From contig JAITJQ010000002.1 in assembly GCA_031278845.1 (NCBI GenBank), positions 1-35,203 on the forward strand: 35,203 bases of DNA, written 5' to 3'. Position 1 is the stretch's first letter. Each line of letters opens with the position of its first letter. Positions 1 through 6,938 of this stretch are shown here, in pieces. The translations under genes and the position numbers were made by a program. This stretch comes from Puniceicoccales bacterium. Its GTDB lineage: Bacteria > Verrucomicrobiota > Verrucomicrobiia > Opitutales > LL51. Below the pieces are notes generated by a model that saw only the letters and a list, made by a program, of their open reading frames with translations, was not told the origin of the DNA and did no database searches.

Positions 1-177
1 GGTTTGCGCGGCACCTAATTTTTCTTTTCTTAAATTAGCAGCCCCGCGGCGAAGCCGCGGGGCGGGCCTCTGGCCCCTGCGGATTGATCCAGTAGCGAAG
101 CCACTGGATCAATCCGCAAAACCAGGTCCAGGAGGCGGTGCCTCCTGGCGGGGATTCTAAGGGCGCGTAGCCCTTAG
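1..177 (+). repeat. Composite palindromic element, copy R1 (cut by window start)
   Basis: This is the right part of the composite element in plus orientation. Hairpins in order are CCCCGCGGCGAAGCCGCGGG (41-60), GCGGATTGATCC...GGATCAATCCGC (79-117), CCAGGAGGCGGTGCCTCCTGG (near 127-148) and CTAAGGGCGCGTAGCCCTTAG (157-177). The first bases (GGTTTGCGCG) are one arm of a further hairpin that is complete in the copy at 26831. The order and linkers match the copy at 32550-32914. The apparent reading frame across 35-220 is a by-product of the palindromes. Confidence 0.9.
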
Positions 178-270
178 GAATTATTGGCAGCAAAGAGAAA
201 TAGATCATAGAAAATCTCACTTTTTCTCTGGACTGAAAAAATGAGATTACGATGGTACATGAAGCTTTTT

Positions 271-343
271 GCGAGCGTAACTCAATTGGCAGAGTGCCAC
301 CTTGCCAAGGTGGATGTTGAGGGTTCGAACCCCTTCGCTCGCA
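271..343 (+). tRNA. tRNA-Gly (anticodon GCC)
   Basis: The cloverleaf is complete. The acceptor stem is GCGAGCG/CGCTCGC, the anticodon stem-loop is CCACC-TTGCCAA-GGTGG, giving GCC, and the T arm is GAGGG-TTCGAAC-CCCTT. The discriminator base is A at 343. The following bases are CCC, so the CCA end is not encoded. Confidence 0.96.
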
Positions 344-571
344 CCCCGTTTTTGCTGAGGGCTGTTTAGTGCTTCTGTCTGGGATTTTTTTTCAAAGAAA
401 CTATGTCCGGCTGGACATTTTACTTAGTGGATTTTTGGCAATATTTGTTTGTGAAAAACTTATGAAGCGTCAATCCTCCTCGTGCTATAGATGACTTTAT
501 AGGATTTGCTACCACAAAATTGCCCCCGACTTTTGCTGCTATTCTTATGGGATCCCAAAAGCATTTTGCTG

Positions 572-781
572 CTATCGGTCAAGTTTTACCGCTTGAGAAT
601 CTGAGCTTTTTTCTGCAGCGATTTTGCAAGGATTCCCTACTAACCCGATATCACTCTTTGGATTCTTTCCTACAGGAACTTCGTAAGGACTCCCTACCAA
701 ACTGGCATCACCAGCAAAACCACAGGGAGATATTGCAATACCCAACCCTAGCAGCAATTCTATTCTTTTTAATTTATTCAT
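572..781 (-). CDS. Small exported protein, shares leader and signal peptide with the 2237 gene
   Basis: This encodes 69 residues with no recognised family. The start is placed at the ATG giving MNKLKRIELLLGLGIAISP because GGAAAGG lies just upstream and the same start context recurs in front of the gene at 2237. The N-terminus is a basic plus hydrophobic stretch typical of a signal peptide, so export is inferred. The mature part contains two imperfect copies of a roughly 17-residue unit, beginning DASLVGSPYE and DIGLVGNPCK. The frame opens further upstream to 868, but that part is the conserved promoter/leader. The protein may be a degraded remnant, since its body does not resemble its partner at 2237. 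Function unknown. Confidence 0.5.
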   Translation of the reverse strand: MNKLKRIELLLGLGIAISPCGFAGDASLVGSPYEVPVGKNPKSDIGLVGNPCKIAAEKSSDSQAVKLDR

Positions 782-890
782 AACCTTTCCATTGTTGTTA
801 CGATATATCTCAACTATTTTCGACTCTGTCAAGATGAAAATAAAAAAATCAAAAATATTTTTTCGCAACAGACGGCAAAAGGAAGACCGT
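782..890 (-). promoter_or_regulatory. Conserved promoter/leader, copy 1
   Basis: Reading on the minus strand, about 110 bases upstream of the ATG align with the region before the 2237 gene. Shared blocks are CCGTCTGTT, an A/T-rich tract, CTTGACA and AACAATG. TTGACA (827-832) is a consensus -35 box. Spaced 17 bases on is GATATA (804-809), a weak -10; TATATC two bases further is an alternative. Confidence 0.55.
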
Positions 891-906
891 TTATGTTTTT
901 AACGGA

Positions 907-1155
907 CTACATTTTCGATGGCATCGCTTTAAAATTGCATTTATTACACGCTTCACACTGGACAATGATATAATCAAGGGTAGGTTTAGTCTGATCCTCC
1001 AGCCATAGAATGCGCTCAATGAATGACTTTTTTAAAACCCCATATAATAAACAATCCTCCTGGATATCCTTTTCCGATACTAACATCAACTTTGCCATTA
1101 TCTCCGTTCGCGCCTCAACAATTTCTTTTTTTGAATCTTTTCTACCACCATTCAT
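907..1155 (-). CDS. Hypothetical small protein with a Cys-rich end
   Basis: An 82-residue frame lies 70 bases downstream of thiN on the same strand. It is charged and starts MNGGRKDSKKEIVEARTEIM, with AAGG a few bases before the ATG. The C-terminus carries a CEACNKC cluster that could bind metal. An internal start at MAKLMLVSEKD is possible. No family is recognised. Support is limited to strand, position after thiN and protein-like composition, so it may be spurious or a fragment. Confidence 0.35.
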   Translation of the reverse strand: MNGGRKDSKKEIVEARTEIMAKLMLVSEKDIQEDCLLYGVLKKSFIERILWLEDQTKPTLDYIIVQCEACNKCNFKAMPSKM

Positions 1156-1225
1156 GCCTTAAGCCTGACTTTCTTGGGAATCTTGCCAATACGATTACGT
1201 ACAGGAATGTGATTTTGATGAAACT

Positions 1226-1906
1226 TTAACATTGCAGGGCAATGCCTGCACTGCCTTCGTCCACCTCATTACTCAAGTAAATGACAAGAAAAATAGTCCC
1301 TCCATGGATATCAAATGTTACCCATTCTGCTACCGTGCGATTAAAACAAGAGGTGTATCCAGAAAAACAAAGCTCCTGATTTTCCAGCTCCCAACGCAAA
1401 CCATGCGTACTGATTTTTCCAGAAGGCATACCAAATAGCGATAATTTTGTCCCAATTGGAAAATTCGACGTCCAATGACCGCGTAGCGAAAGGCAGAGAT
1501 TGGGGGTTGCGTAACCGATCGAATCCGTTTGCGCTAAAATACCCACATTATTTAAAATATGATCGATATAGCCCCCGCTAATACCCAAAATGATCGATGG
1601 TGATAGATGATTTTCTTGGATAAATTTTAGTGCTTTTTGAAAATCCGAAGACGATTGGTCTTTAATGACGATTTTTTTCGTTCGCTCTGCAATCGGCGCT
1701 CTTGCGCTATCCCAATCACCAATAACAACATCTACAATAATACCTCTCTGCGAAAGCAAATTTGATGCTCCGTCTGCAGCGATAATGGGTAAATCGAAAT
1801 GCGAGAAAAAGTCGCCTTCTGGCAACGTCCCGCTTAGACAAAGGAGCGACCGATAAACTCCTAACGACGGCAATATGGCCAAAAATCTTTTATCTTCCTC
1901 AAGCAC
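1226..1906 (-). CDS. thiN: Thiamine pyrophosphokinase
   Basis: This is a 226-residue cytoplasmic enzyme transferring pyrophosphate from ATP to thiamine to make thiamine diphosphate. Family landmarks are IAADGASN near residue 43, VIGDWDS (substrate and Mg binding acidic residues), DQSSSDFQKAL and GISGGYIDHILNN. Together these are diagnostic of the thiamine pyrophosphokinase catalytic domain. Length is normal for the family. The C-terminal domain is more diverged. The start at MLEEDKRF leaves a short N-terminal extension before the conserved core. A composite repeat lies about 50 bases upstream, so its promoter must lie in or next to the element. No other thiamine gene is present in the window, which suggests salvage rather than synthesis, but that is only inference from this segment. 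Confidence 0.87.
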   Translation of the reverse strand: MLEEDKRFLAILPSLGVYRSLLCLSGTLPEGDFFSHFDLPIIAADGASNLLSQRGIIVDVVIGDWDSARAPIAERTKKIVIKDQSSSDFQKALKFIQENHLSPSIILGISGGYIDHILNNVGILAQTDSIGYATPNLCLSLRGHWTSNFPIGTKLSLFGMPSGKISTHGLRWELENQELCFSGYTSCFNRTVAEWVTFDIHGGTIFLVIYLSNEVDEGSAGIALQC

Positions 1907-1952
1907 CTCATCGGTTTAGGCTAAATCTGAACGTTGAATTGCAAATCTTAAT

Positions 1953-2090
1953 TTGGCCTTGCGGCCGAGCCCGGCGCAAACTGCGCCGGGCTCGGCCGCC
2001 AAAGGAGGTCAAGGAGTCTGCGACTCCTTGCGGGGTATGGGGCGGAGCCCCATAAAAAAACAGTCCCCGCGGCGTAGCCGCGGGGACTGT
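1953..2090 (-). repeat. Composite palindromic element, copy R2 (short, rearranged)
   Basis: This copy is in minus orientation, between the divergent thiN and 2237 genes. It has the GCGGCCGAGCCCGGCGC hairpin (1961-1999), the AAGGAGTCTGCGACTCCTT hairpin, the GGGGCGGAGCCCC hairpin and then, joined after an A run, the CCCCGCGGCGTAGCCGCGGG hairpin flanked by CAGT/ACTG (2061-2089). In full-length copies that last hairpin lies on the other side of the first, so the module has been moved. Confidence 0.88.
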
Positions 2091-2124
2091 TAACTTTAAG
2101 AAAATGTCATCAAAGACCGCAGTC

Positions 2125-2236
2125 GGCTAAAACTGAGCCAGTTTTCTTTTTCCGTCTGTTATAGGAAAATATTTTTATTTTTTTCTTGACAAGACCGGAA
2201 ATAACTGAGATTTATTATGGCAACAATGAGGGAACT
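2125..2236 (+). promoter_or_regulatory. Conserved promoter/leader, copy 2
   Basis: This aligns over about 110 bases with the minus-strand region 782-890. TTGACA is at 2186-2191. Candidate -10 boxes are GATTTA (2209-2214, spacer 17) and TATTAT (2213-2218, spacer 21). The segment ends with GAGGGAACT in front of the ATG at 2237, a plausible ribosome binding site. Confidence 0.55.
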
Positions 2237-2977
2237 ATGAATAAATTAAAAAAATTAGAGTCATCGTTAATAGTAGGGGCCATGAGTATTACTTCATCTC
2301 TATTGGTGGCTTTTGGAAAAGCTCCAAACTCTTATATAGGAGATAACCTCGGGACCATTAGAAATGCAAAGGATGAAGGGGTAGGAAAAGATACACTTTT
2401 AACGGATGCCGATAGAGTAGAAAAATCGGTTATACGCCTATATTATTATGAGGATAAGTTTCGAATTTATGAAAATATAGTTTTATTGAAACATCGATAT
2501 GGTGCGATTGGTGAAAAATTTCACGTAAAACCATTACCACATCTTCCGTTTACTAGGATTTTGGATGATTTTAGAAAGAAAGAGCAATCGAATACGCAAA
2601 ATCAATCGGTAAAGAATGAGGCTGGCAAACAATGCGAAATGATAGTTAGCAAAAGCGGCACAAATACTACATCTAAATGGTGGGGTTGGTATAGAGTATT
2701 TAAAATTTTAACTCCTCTTACATACACCATACCAACTATTCTAGAAACGATTTTCGATTACAAAATTAAAAATCAGGAAATACAATTTTATCATAGCGAA
2801 GAAATGGCAAAGATACAAGGGGGAGTTATAAAATATTTCCTTTTTAAAGTCTCCAATATTGGAGGTGGACTTTGCAGGTTCGGAGGTAAGTTCCTTGATA
2901 CAACAAAAAGCGTCGTTAATAACTTCTTCGTTCAGCCAGGGTTTTGGAAGAAAACTGCGGGATGGCTTTTTCATTAG
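2237..2977 (+). CDS. Exported protein of unknown function (leader-sharing family)
   Basis: This encodes 246 residues with no recognised family. The start MNKLKKLESSLIVGAMSITS is chosen because the same leader, ribosome binding site and first residues occur at 781 on the other strand. The N-terminus is basic then hydrophobic, like a signal peptide. The body is rich in aromatic and basic residues (YYYEDKFRIYEN, SKWWGWYRVFKILTPLTY) and ends GFWKKTAGWLFH. Directly after the stop, the +1 frame stays open and protein-like to 3071 (GELYKIETKTVDAAKNFIDN), echoing LDTTKSVVNNFF in this protein. A frameshift may therefore have truncated the gene. An exported or effector role is possible but unproven. 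Confidence 0.55.
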   Translation: MNKLKKLESSLIVGAMSITSSLLVAFGKAPNSYIGDNLGTIRNAKDEGVGKDTLLTDADRVEKSVIRLYYYEDKFRIYENIVLLKHRYGAIGEKFHVKPLPHLPFTRILDDFRKKEQSNTQNQSVKNEAGKQCEMIVSKSGTNTTSKWWGWYRVFKILTPLTYTIPTILETIFDYKIKNQEIQFYHSEEMAKIQGGVIKYFLFKVSNIGGGLCRFGGKFLDTTKSVVNNFFVQPGFWKKTAGWLFH

Positions 2978-3120
2978 AGGTGAACTCTATAAGATCGAGA
3001 CTAAGACCGTTGATGCGGCAAAAAACTTTATTGATAATACCGCAACTCAGTCAAGGTCTGAGAAATTGTGAGGGATCTTTAAAAAAATAAAGCTACCAGT
3101 AATTTTAAAAACACTCTTTA

Positions 3121-3240
3121 GCGGCCGAGCCCGGCGCGAAGCGCCAGGGCAGACTTGAAAGTAATAAAAGGCAGAGTCCCACAGCAGTCTCCTGGCGGAA
3201 ATCCGAGTGTGGAGTCCTCCGAGCAACCGAAGCTTTCTAG
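3121..3240 (+). repeat. Degenerate composite element, copy R3
   Basis: One arm of the main hairpin (GCGGCCGAGCCCGGCGC, 3121-3137) is followed by a damaged second arm, then by degenerate versions of the AGTCCCACAGCAG and CTCCTGGCGGAAATCC linkers. The paired arms are mostly lost, so this is a decayed copy. With the possible frameshifted tail at 2978-3071, it accounts for most of the gap before the permease gene. Confidence 0.55.
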
Positions 3241-3289
3241 ACTCTGCAAATTTAAAGTTGACGGTAGTCATGGAGCTTTTAGAAAAATT

Positions 3290-4084
3290 ATGTTGGTTTC
3301 CGTGAAAAGAGAGAGCATTTTAAAGTATATTTTTTATTGTACCGTGGGTCTGGTTGTGTTAGCGGCATTTATAGGGATCCGGCGTTATCCCTACTATCAA
3401 CAAAATATTTCCCTGGGAGCTATTGCGCCGAACGGAGATCATTGGTTTGGGACCGATCAGTTAGGCCGAGATTTATTTTCTCGGATTATTTACGCCTGTT
3501 GTATTTCCCTGTCAGTTGGTTTTGTGACGACGTTATTGGCGGTTGGATTAGGTACCGTTTACGGGATGATTTCGGGGTACTGCGGTAGTAAAATTGATTT
3601 AATACTGATGCGCATGGTGGATGTTTTATATCCCATTCCTTTAACGCTCATCGTTATTTTGCTGATGATTATTTTTGGAAAACATATTTGTGTCTTATTT
3701 TTGGCGATTAGCATTGTGGAATGGATGACGACGGCACGGATTATTCGTGCGGAGGTGTTGAAGATAAAGGAGAGTGGATATATTCAGGTGGCAAGGGGGC
3801 TAGGGCAAAAAGAGGCGACGATTATATGGAAGCACATGTTACCCAATACCAAGGGAATAATTATCGTTTGTTTTATCATTACGCTACCGAGTGTGATTAC
3901 ATTGGAATCGTTCTTGAGTTTTTTAGGGATTGGTATACAGCCACCGAAAAGTTCATTGGGGATTTTGATAGCGGAGGGTGCAAAATTTATGACGACGTCG
4001 CCTTGGCTGGTCATTTTTCCATCTGCGGTATTTGTCCTGATTATATTTGCTCTGACGATCTATGGCGATCGGTTAAAAAAGTGA
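3290..4084 (+). CDS. ABC transporter permease, OppC/DppC type
   Basis: About 264 residues from the chosen start MLVSVKRESILKYIF. The frame opens from 3155, but that extension reads through decayed repeat sequence. This is an inner-membrane permease of the peptide/nickel ABC importer family. One N-terminal helix is followed by GTDQLGRDLFSRIIYAC, the signature before the five-helix permease domain, and by the EAA loop ARIIRAEVLKIKESGYIQVA with GLGQKEATIIWKHMLPN, which docks the ATPase. The C-terminus is SFLGIGIQPPKSSLGILIAEG. No OppB partner, ATPase or binding protein is next to it, which is odd because these genes normally sit in one operon. It may be a survivor of operon breakup or work with subunits encoded elsewhere. 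Confidence 0.85.
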   Translation: MLVSVKRESILKYIFYCTVGLVVLAAFIGIRRYPYYQQNISLGAIAPNGDHWFGTDQLGRDLFSRIIYACCISLSVGFVTTLLAVGLGTVYGMISGYCGSKIDLILMRMVDVLYPIPLTLIVILLMIIFGKHICVLFLAISIVEWMTTARIIRAEVLKIKESGYIQVARGLGQKEATIIWKHMLPNTKGIIIVCFIITLPSVITLESFLSFLGIGIQPPKSSLGILIAEGAKFMTTSPWLVIFPSAVFVLIIFALTIYGDRLKK

Positions 4085-4086
4085 AA

Positions 4087-4118
4087 CTCAAGGATGTGGC
4101 TCGCTCAAGGATGTGGCT
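4087..4118 (+). repeat. 15-bp tandem duplication
   Basis: CTCAAGGATGTGGCT occurs at 4087-4101 and again at 4104-4118, directly after the permease stop codon. It is likely a small local duplication in non-coding sequence. Confidence 0.8.
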
Positions 4119-4183
4119 TGGGATAGCCAGTGGGGATCGTAAATTTTTCTACTCATTATTTCCATGGTTATGGGTGACGCAAA

Positions 4184-4247
4184 ATGACTTTTACAATTAG
4201 CGGGTGTTAATTATAAAAACCTCAAAGATATTGCGGTTGAAATTCGT
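4184..4247 (+). pseudogene. Possible remnant of a uvrA 5' end
   Basis: Skipping one base near 4205, the segment reads MTFTISGVNYKNLKDIAVEI. This resembles the start of UvrA, where a short strand is followed by GAxxNNLKNIxVxIP just before the Walker A loop. Homology stops at about 4247, ahead of the tRNA promoter, and no Walker motif follows. It is short, so chance resemblance cannot be excluded. Confidence 0.25.
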
Positions 4248-4258
4248 TAAGAAGAAAG

Positions 4259-4286
4259 TTGACAGGAAGATTTGGCCGATTAGGGT
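4259..4286 (+). promoter_or_regulatory. Promoter of the tRNA-Lys/Thr/Thr cluster
   Basis: TTGACA (4259-4264), a 16-base spacer and TAGGGT (4281-4286) sit 14 bases before tRNA-Lys. A GC-rich stretch follows the -10, as is usual for stable RNA promoters. The transcription start would be near 4293. Confidence 0.55.
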
Positions 4287-4300
4287 GCTAGGGCTGGTTT

Positions 4301-4375
4301 GGGTTGGTAGCTCAATGGTAGAGCAGTGGCCTTTTAAGCCATTGGTTCTGGGTTCGAATCCCAGTCGACCCACCA
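4301..4375 (+). tRNA. tRNA-Lys (anticodon TTT)
   Basis: The acceptor stem is GGGTTGG/TCGACCC with one G-T pair at the base. The anticodon loop is CTTTTAA and the T loop is TTCGAAT. Discriminator A is at 4372 and an encoded CCA follows at 4373-4375. It is the first gene of a three-tRNA cluster. Confidence 0.96.
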
Positions 4376-4377
4376 TC

Positions 4378-4450
4378 GCCGACTTAGCTCAGTTGGTAGA
4401 GCACCCGCCTTGTAAGCGGACGGTCGTCAGTTCAAGTCTGACAGTCGGCT
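4378..4450 (+). tRNA. tRNA-Thr (anticodon TGT)
   Basis: The acceptor stem is GCCGACT/AGTCGGC, the D arm GCTCAGTTGGTAGAGC and the anticodon loop CTTGTAA. The T loop is TTCAAGT. The discriminator is T at 4450; CCG follows, so no full CCA is encoded. Only two bases separate it from tRNA-Lys, so they are cotranscribed. Confidence 0.96.
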
Positions 4451-4557
4451 CCGTTATTTGAGAGTGAATTGAGATTTTTGGAGAAAATTTTTAAGGAATT
4501 GAAAAATTCGCAAAGGATTTTATAATTTTTCAGGAAATAAAAATTCCGATAAAATTT

Positions 4558-4633
4558 GCCGGGGTAGCTCAGCTGGTAGAGCAACGCATTCGTAATGCGT
4601 GGGTCGTGAGTTCGAATCTCATCCCCGGCTCCA
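4558..4633 (+). tRNA. tRNA-Thr (anticodon CGT)
   Basis: The acceptor stem is GCCGGGG/CCCCGGC, the anticodon stem-loop ACGCA-TTCGTAA-TGCGT and the T loop TTCGAAT. Discriminator T is followed by an encoded CCA at 4631-4633. It is separated from the first tRNA-Thr by about 107 AT-rich bases. Confidence 0.96.
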
Positions 4634-4727
4634 GTGGGAAAGGTTGGTGAATGAAAAATATTTTCAAATTTTTCAGATGGTTCATCATTTCCAAATTGTT
4701 TATATGTTTCGTTCCAATCGAAACGAT

Positions 4728-5951
4728 TCACCTAAACTGATTGGCCATACAAGCCTTGAATCTTATTTTGGTATAGGATAGAGCTAGAAGCCATTCTTGG
4801 GTGCTCATTTTTATTATTTTTATTGGAAGGTTGCTCATGTCACATATCAATTCGTGCTCAGAACCTTTACCGTCCTTATTATCTCGAGTACTGGAATTAT
4901 AAGGTATACCGTAGGGAGGGCCATCAAAACTCAATTCGGGAGATACAAAATAGGCGACAAGAATCCTACTGAAGGGCACTTCCATTTCGATGACATCATA
5001 TTCATTGGGATTAGTATATTCCGATGCTGGGGGGCCAAGTGCTACGGAATCTGCAATGCCATGTTTCATCGTACCCGTGAATATTTCACCTTCATTTATT
5101 TTTACATATCCAGGATAGAATTTAATGAGATCTTCCCGCTTCATTCCTCGCTGTACGATACAAATATTCCTTTCATGATCAATCTTCCCGGGAACTTGGG
5201 CTTTATTTAAAGCCATGGCGGTCAAAGCTTTATACATGGCAACGGATTTTGTATATTTTTCTTTTTTAATATTTAAAATTAATCCCTTATCATTAGCTTC
5301 TGTTTTTATATTTCTAATTATTTCCTTTATATGTTGAAGTTCCAAGCTACTTAAATCTCGTTCACCCCAGAAGTAGGTTTTTTCAAAATCATCCCTTTCT
5401 TTACGTTGCGTAAATAAAAAATATTTCATAGCAAGGGATTGTTCACTCCAAGAATTTTGTTGCTGAGCTTTAAGATATCGATTAATGATATCATAATCGA
5501 TGCCGTTGTCTTTCATTATTTGACTCAATTTATCGGTAACTCTTTTTCTCATCGCAATGTATTCTGGAGCATAAACTACGTCGCTAACATTCATAATGCC
5601 TTTGGGGAAAAGCTCTTCTATGCCACTTTCGTAAAGAATAGCCATTGCGTTAAAAACTGCATCGGCGAACTCTTTCTTATAGCCATCTTCTAGCATACTG
5701 TTTCTGTATTGCCCGGCAAAGAGTTGTTGCGGCGTAATAGAACCATTACACGAGCTTCCGACAGTCGAGGAATGGGATGAAGAAAATAGAACAGTTCCTC
5801 CCAATACTGAGAGAAAAAACAATAGATGTAAAAAAAATAATCGATTCACGATGGGTGTATTATAATATTTTTCACTTAAAAGTGAATTATTTTTTATTAT
5901 TTTCCGCAAAAAACTAAAAAAAGACATCTTCAAATTGGGTCTATTAAGCAT
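4728..5951 (-). CDS. Secreted or membrane-anchored protein with ADP-ribosyltransferase-like motifs
   Basis: This encodes 407 residues with no certain family. A hydrophobic segment at about 36-56 (RLFFLHLLFFLSVLGGTVLF) is followed by a long polar region, so the protein is probably exported or anchored. The C-terminal third carries, in order, VQRGM (R268), an EGEIFTGTMKH stretch (288-297) and SEHELI with E365 and E367. This order (Arg-Gly, an S-T-S-like strand, then E-x-E) is that of the R-S-E class of mono-ADP-ribosyltransferase toxins. The central strand reads TGT rather than STS, and spacing is unusual (24 and about 73 residues), so the call is tentative. It ends about 95 bases from the tRNA-Thr cluster, on the opposite strand. 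With a T3SS secretin in the window, an effector role is conceivable. Confidence 0.4.
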   Translation of the reverse strand: MLNRPNLKMSFFSFLRKIIKNNSLLSEKYYNTPIVNRLFFLHLLFFLSVLGGTVLFSSSHSSTVGSSCNGSITPQQLFAGQYRNSMLEDGYKKEFADAVFNAMAILYESGIEELFPKGIMNVSDVVYAPEYIAMRKRVTDKLSQIMKDNGIDYDIINRYLKAQQQNSWSEQSLAMKYFLFTQRKERDDFEKTYFWGERDLSSLELQHIKEIIRNIKTEANDKGLILNIKKEKYTKSVAMYKALTAMALNKAQVPGKIDHERNICIVQRGMKREDLIKFYPGYVKINEGEIFTGTMKHGIADSVALGPPASEYTNPNEYDVIEMEVPFSRILVAYFVSPELSFDGPPYGIPYNSSTRDNKDGKGSEHELICDMSNLPIKIIKMSTQEWLLALSYTKIRFKACMANQFR

Positions 5952-5982
5952 AATACACTGCTTAGGATCGACAGTTCCTATG

Positions 5983-6066
5983 CAAAGTAATGCCCTTCCG
6001 TAGAAAGAGAAATGGAATTTTGACAGTTGATAGTAAAATCGATTTTATATGAATCGAGCTTGGAGC
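5983..6066 (+). repeat. Direct repeat copy 1, with promoter-like TTGACA
   Basis: This shares about 65 bases with 6801-6868, including GTAATGC and AATTTTGACAGTTGATAGTA. TTGACA is at 6020-6025 and an AT-rich TTTTATATG lies about 18 bases on, so it may drive the gene at 6152. Compared with copy 2 it carries about 16 extra bases between two AATCG repeats. Confidence 0.7.
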
Positions 6067-6151
6067 AGAAATGTTCCCTGTAGTATTTTACAAGTTTTCC
6101 CTCGAAATATTTGCTTGCCTTTTTTTAGAAGTACTTCCCGACAGAAGCATT

Positions 6152-6685
6152 ATGCATAAATTAACTGATGTAAAAAAATTATTGGCAATATTTCTGTCCG
6201 GTATATTTTACGTTCATTGCCACAGTGCTGCTCCGGCATTTACAGTGTATGTTCCTGAAGAGACGGTGGGGGCCTGTTCGCCCATATTCCTTCTTGGGAC
6301 GCTATTTAGTAAAAAAGTCTACCTTTATAATAACGAAATTTTGAGGGATGACAGATTTGCTCCCATCAGTCCAGAGGATAGGGAGAGATTTTTGGCAGAA
6401 AAATGTCGATTATACGCTCCCGATGATCGCAACATTGAAAAATTTAAACGAGCATTTAAGGAAGTTTGTGATAATCCGATTGGGTGCCGACTCATTAAAG
6501 AAATCATGGCGCTTCTAGATATGCCATTTTTTAGAAATATAAAAATAAATTTCTGCTATGATGTGAAAGATGACACATGCATTCTCGGTCCGCTGGATGA
6601 AGTGGGAGAAGGGAGCCTCCGAGCTCAAATTAAAGAAGCTTGGCATAGATTCGTCTTATCTTATGGCAGAAGTCGAAGCCTGTAA
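6152..6685 (+). CDS. Small exported protein, unknown function
   Basis: This encodes about 177 residues from the start MHKLTDVKKLLAIFLSGIFY, chosen because it begins a clear signal peptide with a likely cleavage site after HCHSA. The frame opens earlier, at 6071. The mature part has five cysteines and a segment NPIGCRLIKEIMALLDMPF followed by a strand and a Thr. That layout faintly recalls the region before the zinc site in NleD-like (M91) effector proteases, but there is no HExxH, so no function is assigned. After the stop, another frame reads GYLIVSPPNMGFGMFEYKG to about 6757, so a frameshift may have cut off the C-terminus. The gene sits between two copies of a direct repeat. Confidence 0.5.
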   Translation: MHKLTDVKKLLAIFLSGIFYVHCHSAAPAFTVYVPEETVGACSPIFLLGTLFSKKVYLYNNEILRDDRFAPISPEDRERFLAEKCRLYAPDDRNIEKFKRAFKEVCDNPIGCRLIKEIMALLDMPFFRNIKINFCYDVKDDTCILGPLDEVGEGSLRAQIKEAWHRFVLSYGRSRSL

Positions 6686-6800
6686 ACGGGTATTTGATTG
6701 TTAGCCCACCAAATATGGGGTTCGGCATGTTCGAATATAAGGGGCCATTCAACTGGAACCATTAAGGATAGTGCATTGTTTGAGATTTGGCGGTTTCTCC

Positions 6801-6868
6801 ACGCAGTAATGCTTCTTTTGCCTGGTGGAAAGAAATGAAATTTTGACAGTTGATAGTAAATCGAGCTT
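6801..6868 (+). repeat. Direct repeat copy 2
   Basis: This is the second copy of the repeat at 5983-6066, with TTGACA at 6843-6848. The roughly 16 bases holding the AT-rich candidate -10 of copy 1 are missing, apparently deleted between AATCG repeats. It lies upstream of yraN. Together with 6686-6800, where nothing else is visible, it fills the gap after the 6152 gene. Confidence 0.7.
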
Positions 6869-6938
6869 AAGGCGGGTTTCCTCTGAATTTTTTTGATTTT
6901 AAATTGTGAAATTTTTCATAAAATTCATCCACAAAACA

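Noticed and set aside
520..783. Plus-strand frame of 87 codons opposite the small exported peptide gene
   Set aside because: The minus strand carries the conserved leader, ribosome site and signal peptide. The plus frame has no such support.
3721..4200. 159-codon frame overlapping the permease gene
   Set aside because: It is a shifted reading of the EAA-loop region of a clearly conserved OppC protein.
4432..4731. 99-codon minus-strand frame over the second tRNA-Thr
   Set aside because: It is antisense to a perfect tRNA cloverleaf.
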